A stretch of DNA of 64,000 nucleotides from Actinomycetospora sp. NBRC 106378. GTDB taxonomy: Bacteria > Actinomycetota > Actinomycetes > Mycobacteriales > Pseudonocardiaceae. Positions 51,184 to 59,115 of this stretch are shown in pieces. The stretch spans positions 434,001-498,000 of the forward strand of contig NZ_BSTT01000003.1 of NCBI RefSeq assembly GCF_030269685.1, in the 5' to 3' direction. A program made the position numbers and the translations under genes. Below the pieces are notes generated by a model that was given only the letters and a program-made list of their open reading frames with translations, was not told where the DNA came from and did not search any database. Numbering within the stretch: position 1 is the first letter of the stretch; each line of letters starts with the position of its first letter.

Positions 51184-52317
51184 GTGACTGCCCTGGTGAC
51201 GTCCCCCGCCGTCGCGTACGGCCCGGCCCTCGGTGTCCCCGCCGACCTCGCGCCCCTGGTGCCGGACGTGCGCCGGCTGGCGATCCTGCGGGCCAACGGC
51301 CTCGGCGACCTCGTCGTGTCCGAACCCGCCCTGTCGGCGGTCCGCGCCGCCTACCCGGACGCCGAGATCACCCTGCTCGGCCAGCCGCACCACGAGGCAC
51401 TGCTCGCCGGGCGCCCCTCCCCCGTGGACCGCGTCGTGTTCGTGCCGCCGGTCCCCGGCGTGCGGGTCGGTCCCGGCCCGGACGCGCCCGCCGACGTCGT
51501 CGAGGCCTGGGCCGCCGAGCAGCGGGCGTACGGCTTCGACCTGGCGATCCAGATGCACGGCGGAGGCGGGAACTCCAACCCGCTGCTCGCCCGGCTCGGG
51601 GCCCGCGTGAGTGCCGGGACCGCCGCGCCGGGAGCGCCGCGCCTCGAGCGCTGGGTGCCCTACACCCCCTACCAGCACGACACGCTGCGCTGGAATGAGC
51701 TGGCCGCCGCCGTCGGCGCCCCGACGCCCCGCATCGAGCCGCGGCTGACGGTCACCGAGGCCGACCTCGCGGCCTCGCGGGAGGTCGTCACCGAGACCGA
51801 CGAGCCGCTCGTCGTCGTCCACCCCGGGGCCACGGACGCTCGCCGGTGCTACCCGGAGGACCGGCTCGGGGCGGTCGCGGCGGCCCTCGACGGGGCCCGC
51901 GTGGTGGTCGTCGGCGGCGGGTCCGAGGGCGACCGGGTCGCCGAGGTGGCGCGGGGCTACGCGGCGGTCACCGGGCACGCGCCGGAGACCGTGGTCGGCG
52001 GCGTGACGCTGCCCGGGCTCGTGGGCCTGCTCGCCCGGGCCCGCCTGATGATCGGCAACGACTCCGGGCCCCGCCACGTCGCCGGGGCGGTCGGCACCCC
52101 GACGGTGGCCGTGTTCACCTACGCGAACCTCGCCGACGTCGCCCCGCTCACCCGCGTCTGGCACCGCGTCCTCGTGTCGTGGCACGGCGGCTGCCAGGTG
52201 TGCGGGCGCCGCGTGCTCGAGGGCTGGTGCGGCCACCACGCGTCCGCCACGCACGACGTGCCGGTCGAGGAGGTCCGCGAGGCCGCGCAGGACCTGTGGG
52301 CCCAGAGCGCCCTGTAG
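51184..52317 (+). CDS. Glycosyltransferase family 9 (heptosyltransferase-like)
   Basis: 377 residues from the GTG at 51184. ILRANGLGDLVVSEPALSAV is the GT-B start of heptosyltransferases (RxxxxGD). The C-terminal half has VVHPGATDARRCYPEDRL and RLMIGNDSGPRHVAGAVGTP, which are the nucleotide-sugar and acidic motifs of family 9. The tail has a Cys-rich segment, CQVCGRRVLEGWCGHH. The donor is probably an ADP- or GDP-linked sugar; Gram-positive bacteria lack LPS, so it may build a wall or secreted glycan. No other glycan gene is near. Confidence 0.82.
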   Translation: MTALVTSPAVAYGPALGVPADLAPLVPDVRRLAILRANGLGDLVVSEPALSAVRAAYPDAEITLLGQPHHEALLAGRPSPVDRVVFVPPVPGVRVGPGPDAPADVVEAWAAEQRAYGFDLAIQMHGGGGNSNPLLARLGARVSAGTAAPGAPRLERWVPYTPYQHDTLRWNELAAAVGAPTPRIEPRLTVTEADLAASREVVTETDEPLVVVHPGATDARRCYPEDRLGAVAAALDGARVVVVGGGSEGDRVAEVARGYAAVTGHAPETVVGGVTLPGLVGLLARARLMIGNDSGPRHVAGAVGTPTVAVFTYANLADVAPLTRVWHRVLVSWHGGCQVCGRRVLEGWCGHHASATHDVPVEEVREAAQDLWAQSAL

Positions 52318-52330
52318 GGACGCGCGCCCG

Positions 52331-53335
52331 TCAGCGCACCCGCAGCCGCACCCCGTCGTCGGGAACCAGCTCGCCGATGACGGGGTGCCCCGGGAGCTCC
52401 CCGACCAGCAGCAGCCCGCCCGAGGTCTGGGCGTCGGCGAGGAGGATGCGGTCCTCCTCGGACGCGCGCTCGAGGTCGGACTCCGGCGCGACCCAGTCCA
52501 GGTTGCGGCGCGACCCGCCGGGCACGAAGCCCTCCCGCACGGCCTCGCGGGCGCCGTCGAGGTAGGGCACGGCGGCGGCGTCGATGACCGCGGTGACAAC
52601 GGAGGCCCGGGCCAGCTTGAAGGCGTGGCCGAGCAGCCCGAAGCCGGTGACGTCGGTCCCGGCGACTATGCCCGCCTCGACGGCTGCGCGGGAGGCGGCG
52701 GCGTTCAGCGTCGTCATCGTCTCGACGGCCCCGGCGTGCACCTCGCCCGTGACCTTGTGGCGGTTGTTCAGGACGCCGAGCCCGAGCGGCTTGGTGAGCG
52801 TCAGCGGCAGCCCGGCGCGCCCGGCGTCGTTGCGGATCAGCTTCGCCGGGTCGGCGGTGCCGGTGACGGCCATGCCGTACTTGGGCTCCGGGTCGTCGAC
52901 GGAGTGGCCGCCGGCGACGTGACAACCTGCCTCGTCGGCGACCGCGAGTCCGCCGCGCAGCACCTCGGCGGCCATCTCGTAGGGCAGCACGTCCCGCGGC
53001 CAGCACAGCAGGTTCAACGCGACGACGGGCCGCCCGCCCATCGCGTAGACGTCGGAGAGCGCATTGGCGGCGGCGATGCGGCCCCAGTCGTAGGGGTCGT
53101 CGACGACGGGCGTGAAGAAGTCGGTCGTGGCGATGAGGGCGAGGCCGTCGCGGATCGTCACCACGGCCGCGTCGTCACCGTCCTCCAGCCCGACGACGAG
53201 CTCCCCGACCCGCTCGGCCGTCGGCGCGGGCGCCAGCGTGCGGACGAACGACTCCAGCTCCCCCGGCGGGATCTTGCACGCGCACCCGCCGCCGTGGGCG
53301 TATCCGGTCAACCGCTGGTCCGCCACCGCCGTCAT
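52331..53335 (-). CDS. selD: Selenophosphate synthetase
   Basis: 334 residues from the ATG at 53335. The N-terminus has GGGCACK with Cys18 and Lys21, the positions of the catalytic Cys and Lys. DFFTPVVDDPYDWGRIAAAN and NLLCWPRDVLPYEMAAEVL follow, then HVAGGHSVDDPEPKYGMAVT and TGFGLLGHAFKLA. This enzyme makes selenophosphate from selenide and ATP, the donor for selenocysteine or for 2-selenouridine in tRNA. No selA, selB, mnmH or tRNA-Sec gene is in the window. It converges on the GT9 gene with a 13-bp gap. Confidence 0.95.
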   Translation of the reverse strand: MTAVADQRLTGYAHGGGCACKIPPGELESFVRTLAPAPTAERVGELVVGLEDGDDAAVVTIRDGLALIATTDFFTPVVDDPYDWGRIAAANALSDVYAMGGRPVVALNLLCWPRDVLPYEMAAEVLRGGLAVADEAGCHVAGGHSVDDPEPKYGMAVTGTADPAKLIRNDAGRAGLPLTLTKPLGLGVLNNRHKVTGEVHAGAVETMTTLNAAASRAAVEAGIVAGTDVTGFGLLGHAFKLARASVVTAVIDAAAVPYLDGAREAVREGFVPGGSRRNLDWVAPESDLERASEEDRILLADAQTSGGLLLVGELPGHPVIGELVPDDGVRLRVR

Positions 53336-53433
53336 GCCCTCATCCTCCGTCAGACCGGGACGGACGGCACCATCGGATCGCCGGTCGGGATCTCGTGGTG
53401 CCGGCTTCGCCGGGGCCGTCGGAGTGCGCGCCC

Positions 53434-54321
53434 CTACAGTCCGTGCAGCCCCCGCAGCACCCGCGCCATGACCTCGCGGTCGGGGCCGTGCTGCGGGCCG
53501 GCCGCCGTCGGGTGGATGCGCACCGCCCCGTCGTCGGCCATGTCCCCGATGAGCACCCGGGCCACCCCGAGCGGCACCCGCATCAGCGCGGCGACCTCGG
53601 CGACCGACCGCGGCGCGTGCTCGCAGATGCCGCCGATGACGACGTGCTCCGGGTCGTCGAGCGGCGGTCGGGGGCTGGGCAGCGAGATCAGGGTCTCGAC
53701 CATGAGGTCGGGCCGGGCCCGCGTCCGACCGCGGGTGCGGACGTAGGGCCGCACCGACACCCGGGACTCGAAGCCCTCGGCGCGGTTCTTCAGCTCGGCC
53801 AGGTGCAGCGGCGCGGTGGGAGCCTCGTCCGGGCACGGGGCGATCGGGTCGTAGCGCTTCTCGCGCAGCGGCGCGGCCTGGACCGGGACCGCCGCGTCGT
53901 CGGCGGCCCGCTGGGCGATCACGCGGCGCACCTGCCGGCTCCGCGAGCCGAACCGGGCTCCCGTGCGGCCGACGACGATGCCCGACGACGGGTCGGGCCC
54001 GAGAACGGCCGGGGCGGCCGCGCCCCCACCGGTGTCCGGGGTGTCGGGGGTGCCGGCGGTGTCGTCCAGCTCCTCGACGACCATCGTGCGGGGAAAGCGG
54101 GCGCCGGTGCGGCCGAGCTGCGGACGCCGGCGGGCACCGGTGTCCGGGGCGGCCGGGGCGTCGAGGACCTCCGGGGTGTCCGGGAAATCGGCGGCGGTGT
54201 CGTCCGACTCCTCCACGACCACCGATCGGGGGAAGCGCGCGCCCGTGCGACCGAGCTGTTGGCGTCGTCGGAGCCGGGCCCGTCGGCCGCTCTCGGCACG
54301 CTCCTCGGTCACACTCCGCAC
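53434..54321 (-). CDS. DUF742 protein with three N-terminal repeats
   Basis: 295 residues from a GTG at 54321 (a GTG at 54312 is also open). The C-terminal DUF742 domain (about residues 185-295) is clear: VRPYVRTRGRTRARPDLMVE, then a winged-helix part, HAPRSVAEVAALMRVPLGVA. The N-terminus has a repeat, GRTGARF, at 24, 70 and 118; the first two continue with a ten-residue stretch ending in two Asp (VVVEESDD, VVEELDD). DUF742 proteins are normally the third gene of conservon (cvn) operons with a sensor kinase, roadblock protein and GTPase. None is present, so it stands alone. Confidence 0.78.
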   Translation of the reverse strand: MRSVTEERAESGRRARLRRRQQLGRTGARFPRSVVVEESDDTAADFPDTPEVLDAPAAPDTGARRRPQLGRTGARFPRTMVVEELDDTAGTPDTPDTGGGAAAPAVLGPDPSSGIVVGRTGARFGSRSRQVRRVIAQRAADDAAVPVQAAPLREKRYDPIAPCPDEAPTAPLHLAELKNRAEGFESRVSVRPYVRTRGRTRARPDLMVETLISLPSPRPPLDDPEHVVIGGICEHAPRSVAEVAALMRVPLGVARVLIGDMADDGAVRIHPTAAGPQHGPDREVMARVLRGLHGL

Positions 54322-54742
54322 CTACCCTCTGCGCACTCCGTCACCGAATGCCTCGTATCGGACAGGCTCTTCACGCTACGGCATGTCGCGAGGGGCGGAA
54401 ACGTGACGCTCGGTCCGCCGCGTGACGATCATGTGACGCTGCGCGGCGCGATCGGAGCAGCCGGCTGGTCCGACGGGGGTGATCGTCGCGCGCCCCCGGA
54501 TCGTCCCCCACCGGCCGGCCGCGCCGCTCGGGAGCGGCTCGGAACCCCGCGGGCGTTCGGCCGTTCCGGTGACCCCGAGGGACCTGATCACCCCTCCGGA
54601 CGGTGTGGGGCCCTAAGCTGAGAACGGCCCTGCCTACGACCTCTCGGCAGGGCTCATCTCGGCGGAACCCGGGGGTCGTCGTCGTTCCACCCGGTTCGCC
54701 GGGACGGCGCCTCCGGGTTTCGTTGCATACGCAAAAGACCGG
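54322..54742. other. 421-bp intergenic region with a GC hairpin
   Basis: No gene is supported on either strand. GCCCTGCC (54627-54634) and GGCAGGGC (54646-54653) form a perfect 8-bp stem with an 11-base loop. It lies 90 bp from the 3' end of the S4 gene and on the far side of the DUF742 promoter, so it may end the S4 transcript. I looked for a selenocysteine tRNA beside selD and did not find one. Confidence 0.45.
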
Positions 54743-54964
54743 CTACTCCGGGGTCACCACGCGGGCCCGATCTGCGCCCCACGCCACGACGTCGCCGCCC
54801 GCGAGCTGTCGCCCGCGCCGCGTCTCCGCGCGTCCGTTGACCGTCACCTCACCCGACGCCACGACGTCCTTCGCGTCGGCCCCGTGCTCGACGAGACCCG
54901 CCAGCTTGAGGAACTGGCCGAGTCGGATGGTGCCCGTCACCTCGACCGGCCGGATGTCTGCCAC
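54743..54964 (-). CDS. Small S4-domain RNA-binding protein (RlbA/YbcJ-like)
   Basis: 73 residues, nearly all S4 domain: IRLGQFLKLAGLVEHGADAK then VASGEVTVNGRAETRRGRQL and GDVVAWGAD. Such short S4 proteins bind structured RNA, often on the ribosome or in RNA-quality control. The start is 20 bp from the divergent TSUP gene. Confidence 0.85.
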   Translation of the reverse strand: MADIRPVEVTGTIRLGQFLKLAGLVEHGADAKDVVASGEVTVNGRAETRRGRQLAGGDVVAWGADRARVVTPE

Positions 54965-54984
54965 GCCGTGATCTGATCACAGCC

Positions 54985-55734
54985 GTGCCGACGACGCTGC
55001 TGCTCCTGCTCGCGGGGGTGGCGGCGGGGCTGTCGGGGTCGATGGCCGGGCTGGCCTCCCTGTTCTCCTACCCCGCCCTGCTCGCCGCGGGCCTGCCACC
55101 CGTCGTCGCGAACCAGACGAACACGATCGCGCTGGCTGTCTCGAGCTCGGCCTCCATCGCGTCCTCCCGGCGGGAACTGCGGGGGCAGCGCGACCGGGTA
55201 GTGCGCCTGATCCCGCTGACGGTGCTCGGCGGGGTGGTGGGCGGCGCGCTGGTGCTGGTCACGCCGTCGGACACGTTCGCGCTGATCGTGCCGTTCCTGG
55301 TCGCGTTCGCCTCGCTGGTGCTGCTCCGGCCGCCGCGGGCCGCACCGCCCGGGGAGGGGCGGCGGGACGGGCGGCCGAACGCGTCCACGGTGGTCGGGGC
55401 GGTTTTCATCGGCGTCTACTCGGGCTACTTCGGCGCCGCGGCGGGGGTGCTCATGCTCGCCCTGCTCACGCACCTGCTGGCGGACACCCTCGTCCGGGTC
55501 AACGCCGTCAAGAACGTCCTGCTCGGGGCCTCGAACGCGGTGGCGGCGATCGGCTTCATCGTGTTCGGCACCGTCGTGTGGAGCGCGGCGCTCCCCCTGA
55601 TGGCCGGGCTGTTCGTGGGGAACTACGCCGGCCCGGCGATCGCGCGCCGCCTGCCCCCGCGGGTGCTGCGCATCGGGATCGCCGTGGCCGGCCTCGTCCT
55701 CGCCGTCGTGCTCTTCGTGCAGGCGGTCGGCTAG
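54985..55734 (+). CDS. TSUP (TauE/SafE) family sulfite/organosulfonate-type transporter
   Basis: 249 residues with about eight membrane helices in two repeated halves. GLSGSMAGLASLFSYPALLA and GVYSGYFGAAAGVLMLALLT are the paired conserved helices, each with Gly-rich turns and Pro. The second repeat holds NAVKNVLLGASNAVAAIGFI. TSUP proteins export sulfite, sulfonates or thiosulfate, or import other small sulfur compounds; the direction is unknown here. Confidence 0.85.
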   Translation: MPTTLLLLLAGVAAGLSGSMAGLASLFSYPALLAAGLPPVVANQTNTIALAVSSSASIASSRRELRGQRDRVVRLIPLTVLGGVVGGALVLVTPSDTFALIVPFLVAFASLVLLRPPRAAPPGEGRRDGRPNASTVVGAVFIGVYSGYFGAAAGVLMLALLTHLLADTLVRVNAVKNVLLGASNAVAAIGFIVFGTVVWSAALPLMAGLFVGNYAGPAIARRLPPRVLRIGIAVAGLVLAVVLFVQAVG

Positions 55735-55748
55735 GAGCGCTGTCGCAC

Positions 55749-56198
55749 TCAGGAGGAGAGCTGGCGCTTCACCTCGGAGGAGACCCGCTTGCCGTCGGCG
55801 CGCGAGCCGACCTGCGGCTGCACCACCTTCATCACCTGGCCCATCTGCCTCGGGCCCTCCGCGCCGGTCTCGGCGATGGCGGCGGCGACCAGCGCGGTGA
55901 GCTCGTCGTCGGTGAGGGGCTGGGGCAGGTACTCGGCGAGCACCTGCTCCTCGGCGCGCTCCCGGTCGGCCAGCTCGGCCCGACCGGCTCCGTCGAACGC
56001 CTCGGCGGACTCCCGGCGCTTCTTCGTCTCGCGCACGAGGACGGTCATGACCTCGTCGTCGGAGAGATCGTGGTGCTCGGTGCCCGCGGTCTCGGCGTTG
56101 GTCACGGCGGTCAGCGCCATCCGCAACGTCGCGACCCGCACCTGGTCGCGAGCCTTCATGGCGGTCGTCAGATCGCTGCGGAGCTTCTCCTTGAGCAC
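55749..56198 (-). CDS. GatB/YqeY domain protein
   Basis: 149 residues from the GTG at 56198. LKEKLRSDLTTAMKARDQVR begins the family; RMALTAVTNAETAGTEHHDL and EEQVLAEYLPQPLTDDEL follow, and MGQVMKVVQPQVGSRADGKR is the C-terminal tail domain. Free-standing YqeY proteins resemble the C-terminus of the amidotransferase subunit GatB and may bind tRNA; the role is unclear. It converges on the TSUP gene with a 14-bp gap and diverges from the XRE gene. Confidence 0.88.
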   Translation of the reverse strand: MLKEKLRSDLTTAMKARDQVRVATLRMALTAVTNAETAGTEHHDLSDDEVMTVLVRETKKRRESAEAFDGAGRAELADRERAEEQVLAEYLPQPLTDDELTALVAAAIAETGAEGPRQMGQVMKVVQPQVGSRADGKRVSSEVKRQLSS

Positions 56199-56289
56199 CC
56201 GTCCAGGGTAGGCGCCGAGGTCCACCCCGATCGGGAGGTGGGACTGCGAGGACCACGACAGGAGCGGCCGGACGGCCCAGACTGACGGC

Positions 56290-57132
56290 ATGACCTCGGA
56301 GTTCGGGCGCACGGTGCGCCGCTGGCGCGACCGGCTCGAGCCCGCGGCGGCGGGCCTGCCCGCGGGACAGCGGCGACGCGCGGCCGGGCTGCGCCGCGAG
56401 GAGCTCGCCGGGATCGCGGGCATCTCGGCCGACTACCTCACCCGCCTCGAGCAGGGCCGGGCCACCTCGCCGTCCGCGCAGGTCGTCGAGGCGCTCGCCC
56501 GGGCCCTGCGGCTCTCCGACGCCGAGCGGGACCTGCTCTTCGCCCTCGCCGGGCACGCCGCCCCCGGGCGGGACGTCCTGCCGTCGCGGATCACCCGCAG
56601 CGTCCAGCGGCTGCTCGACCGCCTCGAGCACACGCCCGTCGCGGTCTTCGACGCCGCGCTGACGCTGCTGGTCGCCAACGCGCCCTACGACGCGCTGATG
56701 GGCGACACGACGTCCTGGCAGGGCCTGGAGCGCAACGCCCTCTGGCGGCACTTCGTCGGCCCGGGCGGGCGGGTCGCCTACACCGCCGAGGGCGAGCGGG
56801 TCTTCGAGGAGACCGTCGTGGCCACGCTCCGGATGACGGCCAGCCGCTATCCCGCGGACCACGCGCTGCGGCGGATGGTCGAACGGCTCGCGGCCGCCAG
56901 CCCCCGGTTCGCCGAGCTGTGGGACGCCGACCTGCCCGACCCGATGGCCGAGGTGTCGAAGCGCAAGACGATCGAGCACCCCACGGTCGGGCCGATCACG
57001 CTCGACTGCGACACCCTCGTCGTCGCCACCGACGACGTCCGGATCATGGTCTACACGGCCGACCCGGGCACCCCCGACGCCGAGCGGCTCGAGCTCGCCG
57101 TCGTCGTCGGGACCCAGGCCCTCGTGGAGTGA
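56290..57132 (+). CDS. XRE regulator with MmyB-like ligand-binding domain
   Basis: 280 residues. The helix-turn-helix (about 30-80) reads GLRREELAGIAGISADYLTR then LEQGRATSPSAQVVEALARA, the standard phrase of this very common actinobacterial group. The PAS-like MmyB domain (about 105-275) has TPVAVFDAALTLLVANAPYD and ends VATDDVRIMVYTADPGTPD. The group often controls an adjacent oxidoreductase. The SDR gene converges on it with a 3-bp gap, so it shares no promoter with it. Target unknown. Confidence 0.85.
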   Translation: MTSEFGRTVRRWRDRLEPAAAGLPAGQRRRAAGLRREELAGIAGISADYLTRLEQGRATSPSAQVVEALARALRLSDAERDLLFALAGHAAPGRDVLPSRITRSVQRLLDRLEHTPVAVFDAALTLLVANAPYDALMGDTTSWQGLERNALWRHFVGPGGRVAYTAEGERVFEETVVATLRMTASRYPADHALRRMVERLAAASPRFAELWDADLPDPMAEVSKRKTIEHPTVGPITLDCDTLVVATDDVRIMVYTADPGTPDAERLELAVVVGTQALVE

Positions 57133-57135
57133 CGG

Positions 57136-57873
57136 TCAGGTCAGGGCCCGCACGAGCGGCATCGGCATGATGCGCAGCGCCGGCCCGAGCAGCGACCACG
57201 GCCAGCGCGGCGCGTAGGCGTGGGCGGGCCGGCGCTCGATGGCCTCCACCATCGCCCGCACCCCCGTCGCCGCGTCGACGCCGAACGGCATCGTCATGCC
57301 CTCGTTGAGGTCGGTGCGGATGTAGCCGGGCGCGAGCTCGGTGACGACGATGCCGGTGCCGTGCACGTCGGAGCGCAGCCCCTCGGCGAACGTCGACAGA
57401 CCGGCCTTGGCGGCGGCGTACACCGTCTGCGCGCCGCGCAGACCGCGGTCGGCCGCCACCGAGGTGACGAGCACGAGGTGCCCCGAGCCCTGCGCCCGGA
57501 ACAGCTCCATCGCGGCCTCGGCCTGAGCGATCGCGGCGACGAAGTTGGTGCGGGCGGTCCGCAGGTTCGCGTCCGGCTGCCCGGACCCGACCGTGCGCCC
57601 CTCCCCGATCCCCGCGTTGACGATGACCCGGTCCAGCCCGCCGAGCTCCCCCGCCACCTCCGGGAACACCCGGGCCACCGCGGCGTCGTCGGTGACGTCG
57701 AGCTGCGCGGTCACCACCTGCGCCGACCCCGGCCGGGCACGCAGCTCCGCCGCGAGCGCCTCCAGCCGCTCCGTGCGCCGCGCGACCAGGGCCAGCTCGT
57801 GGCCCCGCGCGGCGAACTCCCGCGCCATCCCCTCGCCCAGCCCGCTCGACGCGCCCGTGATCAGTGTCCGCAC
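57136..57873 (-). CDS. Short-chain dehydrogenase/reductase (YdfG/DltE-like)
   Basis: 245 residues from the GTG at 57873. RTLITGASSGLGEGMAREFA is the NADP site with a following ARG and VARRTERL for phosphate binding. NAGIG, VTSVAADRGLRGAQTVYAAA and YAAAKAG give the catalytic Asn, Ser, Tyr and Lys. The C-terminus PWSLLGPALRIMPMPLVRAL is hydrophobic, as in membrane-associated SDRs. The substrate is unknown. It is the last gene of the leftward run that starts at the acyl-CoA dehydrogenase. Confidence 0.85.
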   Translation of the reverse strand: MRTLITGASSGLGEGMAREFAARGHELALVARRTERLEALAAELRARPGSAQVVTAQLDVTDDAAVARVFPEVAGELGGLDRVIVNAGIGEGRTVGSGQPDANLRTARTNFVAAIAQAEAAMELFRAQGSGHLVLVTSVAADRGLRGAQTVYAAAKAGLSTFAEGLRSDVHGTGIVVTELAPGYIRTDLNEGMTMPFGVDAATGVRAMVEAIERRPAHAYAPRWPWSLLGPALRIMPMPLVRALT

Positions 57874-57917
57874 TCGTGTCCTTCCCCGTCGCTCCGCTCG
57901 CCCCGCGCGACATGCAA

Positions 57918-58289
57918 TCACGCGTCGTGGTGCTCGAGGATGTTCACCACGACACCCCCGGGCGTCCGCACGAAGAATCGCCGCACGCCCCAGGGCTCGG
58001 TGGTCATCGGGTGCACGATCTCCAGACCCGCGTCGATCATCCGGCGGTAGATCGTCTCGTGCTCGGCCGGCTCCACCGCGACCGAGAGCACCGGGTCGAC
58101 CGGCGCGCTCGCGTCGTGGGTGAGCAGCTGGACCTGCGGGATCTGGGCGATCCCGGTCGCGCTGTGGTTCACCACCCAGCCCTGGTCCATCGGGGTGTCC
58201 AGGCCGAGCAGCTCGGTCCAGAAGGCGCGGTCGGCGGTGGGGTCGGCCATCGCGACGTCCGCGATGATCCGACGTACGGGGCTCGTCAT
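57918..58289 (-). CDS. VOC (glyoxalase/bleomycin resistance-like) protein
   Basis: 123 residues from the ATG at 58289. Two beta-alpha-beta-beta-beta units: the first has DRAFWTELLGLDTPMDQGWV, and the second starts at LSVAVEPAEHETIYRRMIDA and ends RRFFVRTPGGVVVNILEHHD. Candidate metal positions are few and not in the usual His/Glu pattern of the first strand, so it may bind rather than convert its ligand. The run of genes suggests a step in the same pathway. Confidence 0.8.
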   Translation of the reverse strand: MTSPVRRIIADVAMADPTADRAFWTELLGLDTPMDQGWVVNHSATGIAQIPQVQLLTHDASAPVDPVLSVAVEPAEHETIYRRMIDAGLEIVHPMTTEPWGVRRFFVRTPGGVVVNILEHHDA

Positions 58290-58354
58290 GGGACGACAGC
58301 CTTCCCGACGCCGGACCGGTGCGGCTTGGACGGATCCGCCCGACTCCCCAGCCG

Positions 58355-59110
58355 TCAGGTGGCGTGGTACCCGCCGTCGACGGGCACGGTCAGCCCGGTG
58401 ATCCGGGCGGCGTCGTCGGAGAGCAGGAACGCGATCACGGCGGCGACGTCCTCGGGCGTCCCCATGCCGGGCAGGGGCGACTGGGACTCCATCAGCCGCT
58501 CCATGGCCGCCGGGTCGGGCGCCGCCCGGATGTGGGCCTCCACCAACGGCGTGCGGACCGCACTCGGGGCCACGGCGTTGACCCGGATGCCGTGGGCGGC
58601 GTACTCGACGGCCGCCGTCCGGGTCAGCCCGACGATGCCGGCCTTGGAGAAGCCGTAGGGCGCGAGGTTCGGCTTGCCCGACAGCCCGGAGGACGACGAC
58701 ATGTTCACCACGGCCCCGCGCCCGGCCGCGACCATGGCCCCGAGTGCCGCCCGCAGGACGAAGAAGGCGCCGTCGGCGTTGACCCGCATGACCGACGTCC
58801 ACGTCGCGTCCGGGGTCAGGTGGATCGGCACCTGCGCGCCGACCACCCCGGCGTTGTTCACCAGGGCGTCGACCCTCCCGCGGGTCGCGACGATGCGGTC
58901 GAAGGTCGCGCTGACGGCGCGGGCGTCGGTGACGTCGACCTCGTGGGCGGTGCAGCCCGGCAGCGCCGCCGCGGCCTCCCGCACCGCGTCCGCGTCGCGG
59001 TCCAGGAGCTGGACCACCGCCCCCTCGTCCGCCAGCCGACGGGCCGCCGCCAGGCCCAGCCCGGAGGCCGCGCCCGTCACGACCGCCACCTGCTCGGCGA
59101 GGCGGCCCAC
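58355..59110 (-). CDS. SDR, 3-oxoacyl-ACP/CoA reductase-like
   Basis: 251 residues from the GTG at 59110, five bases after the ligase stop. VAVVTGAASGLGLAAARRLA is the cofactor site with Asp in LLDRDAD, so NAD(H) is favoured. NNAGVVGAQV, NMSSSSGLSGKPNLAPYGFS (Ser and Tyr) and the YGFSKAG Lys complete the catalytic tetrad. The C-terminus is DDAARITGLTVPVDGGYHAT, standard for this class. In the cluster it may oxidise a beta-hydroxyacyl-CoA or an alcohol. Confidence 0.87.
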   Translation of the reverse strand: MGRLAEQVAVVTGAASGLGLAAARRLADEGAVVQLLDRDADAVREAAAALPGCTAHEVDVTDARAVSATFDRIVATRGRVDALVNNAGVVGAQVPIHLTPDATWTSVMRVNADGAFFVLRAALGAMVAAGRGAVVNMSSSSGLSGKPNLAPYGFSKAGIVGLTRTAAVEYAAHGIRVNAVAPSAVRTPLVEAHIRAAPDPAAMERLMESQSPLPGMGTPEDVAAVIAFLLSDDAARITGLTVPVDGGYHAT

Positions 59111-59115
59111 GTCCG

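Noticed and set aside
54322-54742. Selenocysteine tRNA beside selD
   Set aside because: No 90-base cloverleaf, no TTCGA-type loop and no UCA anticodon stem were found here.
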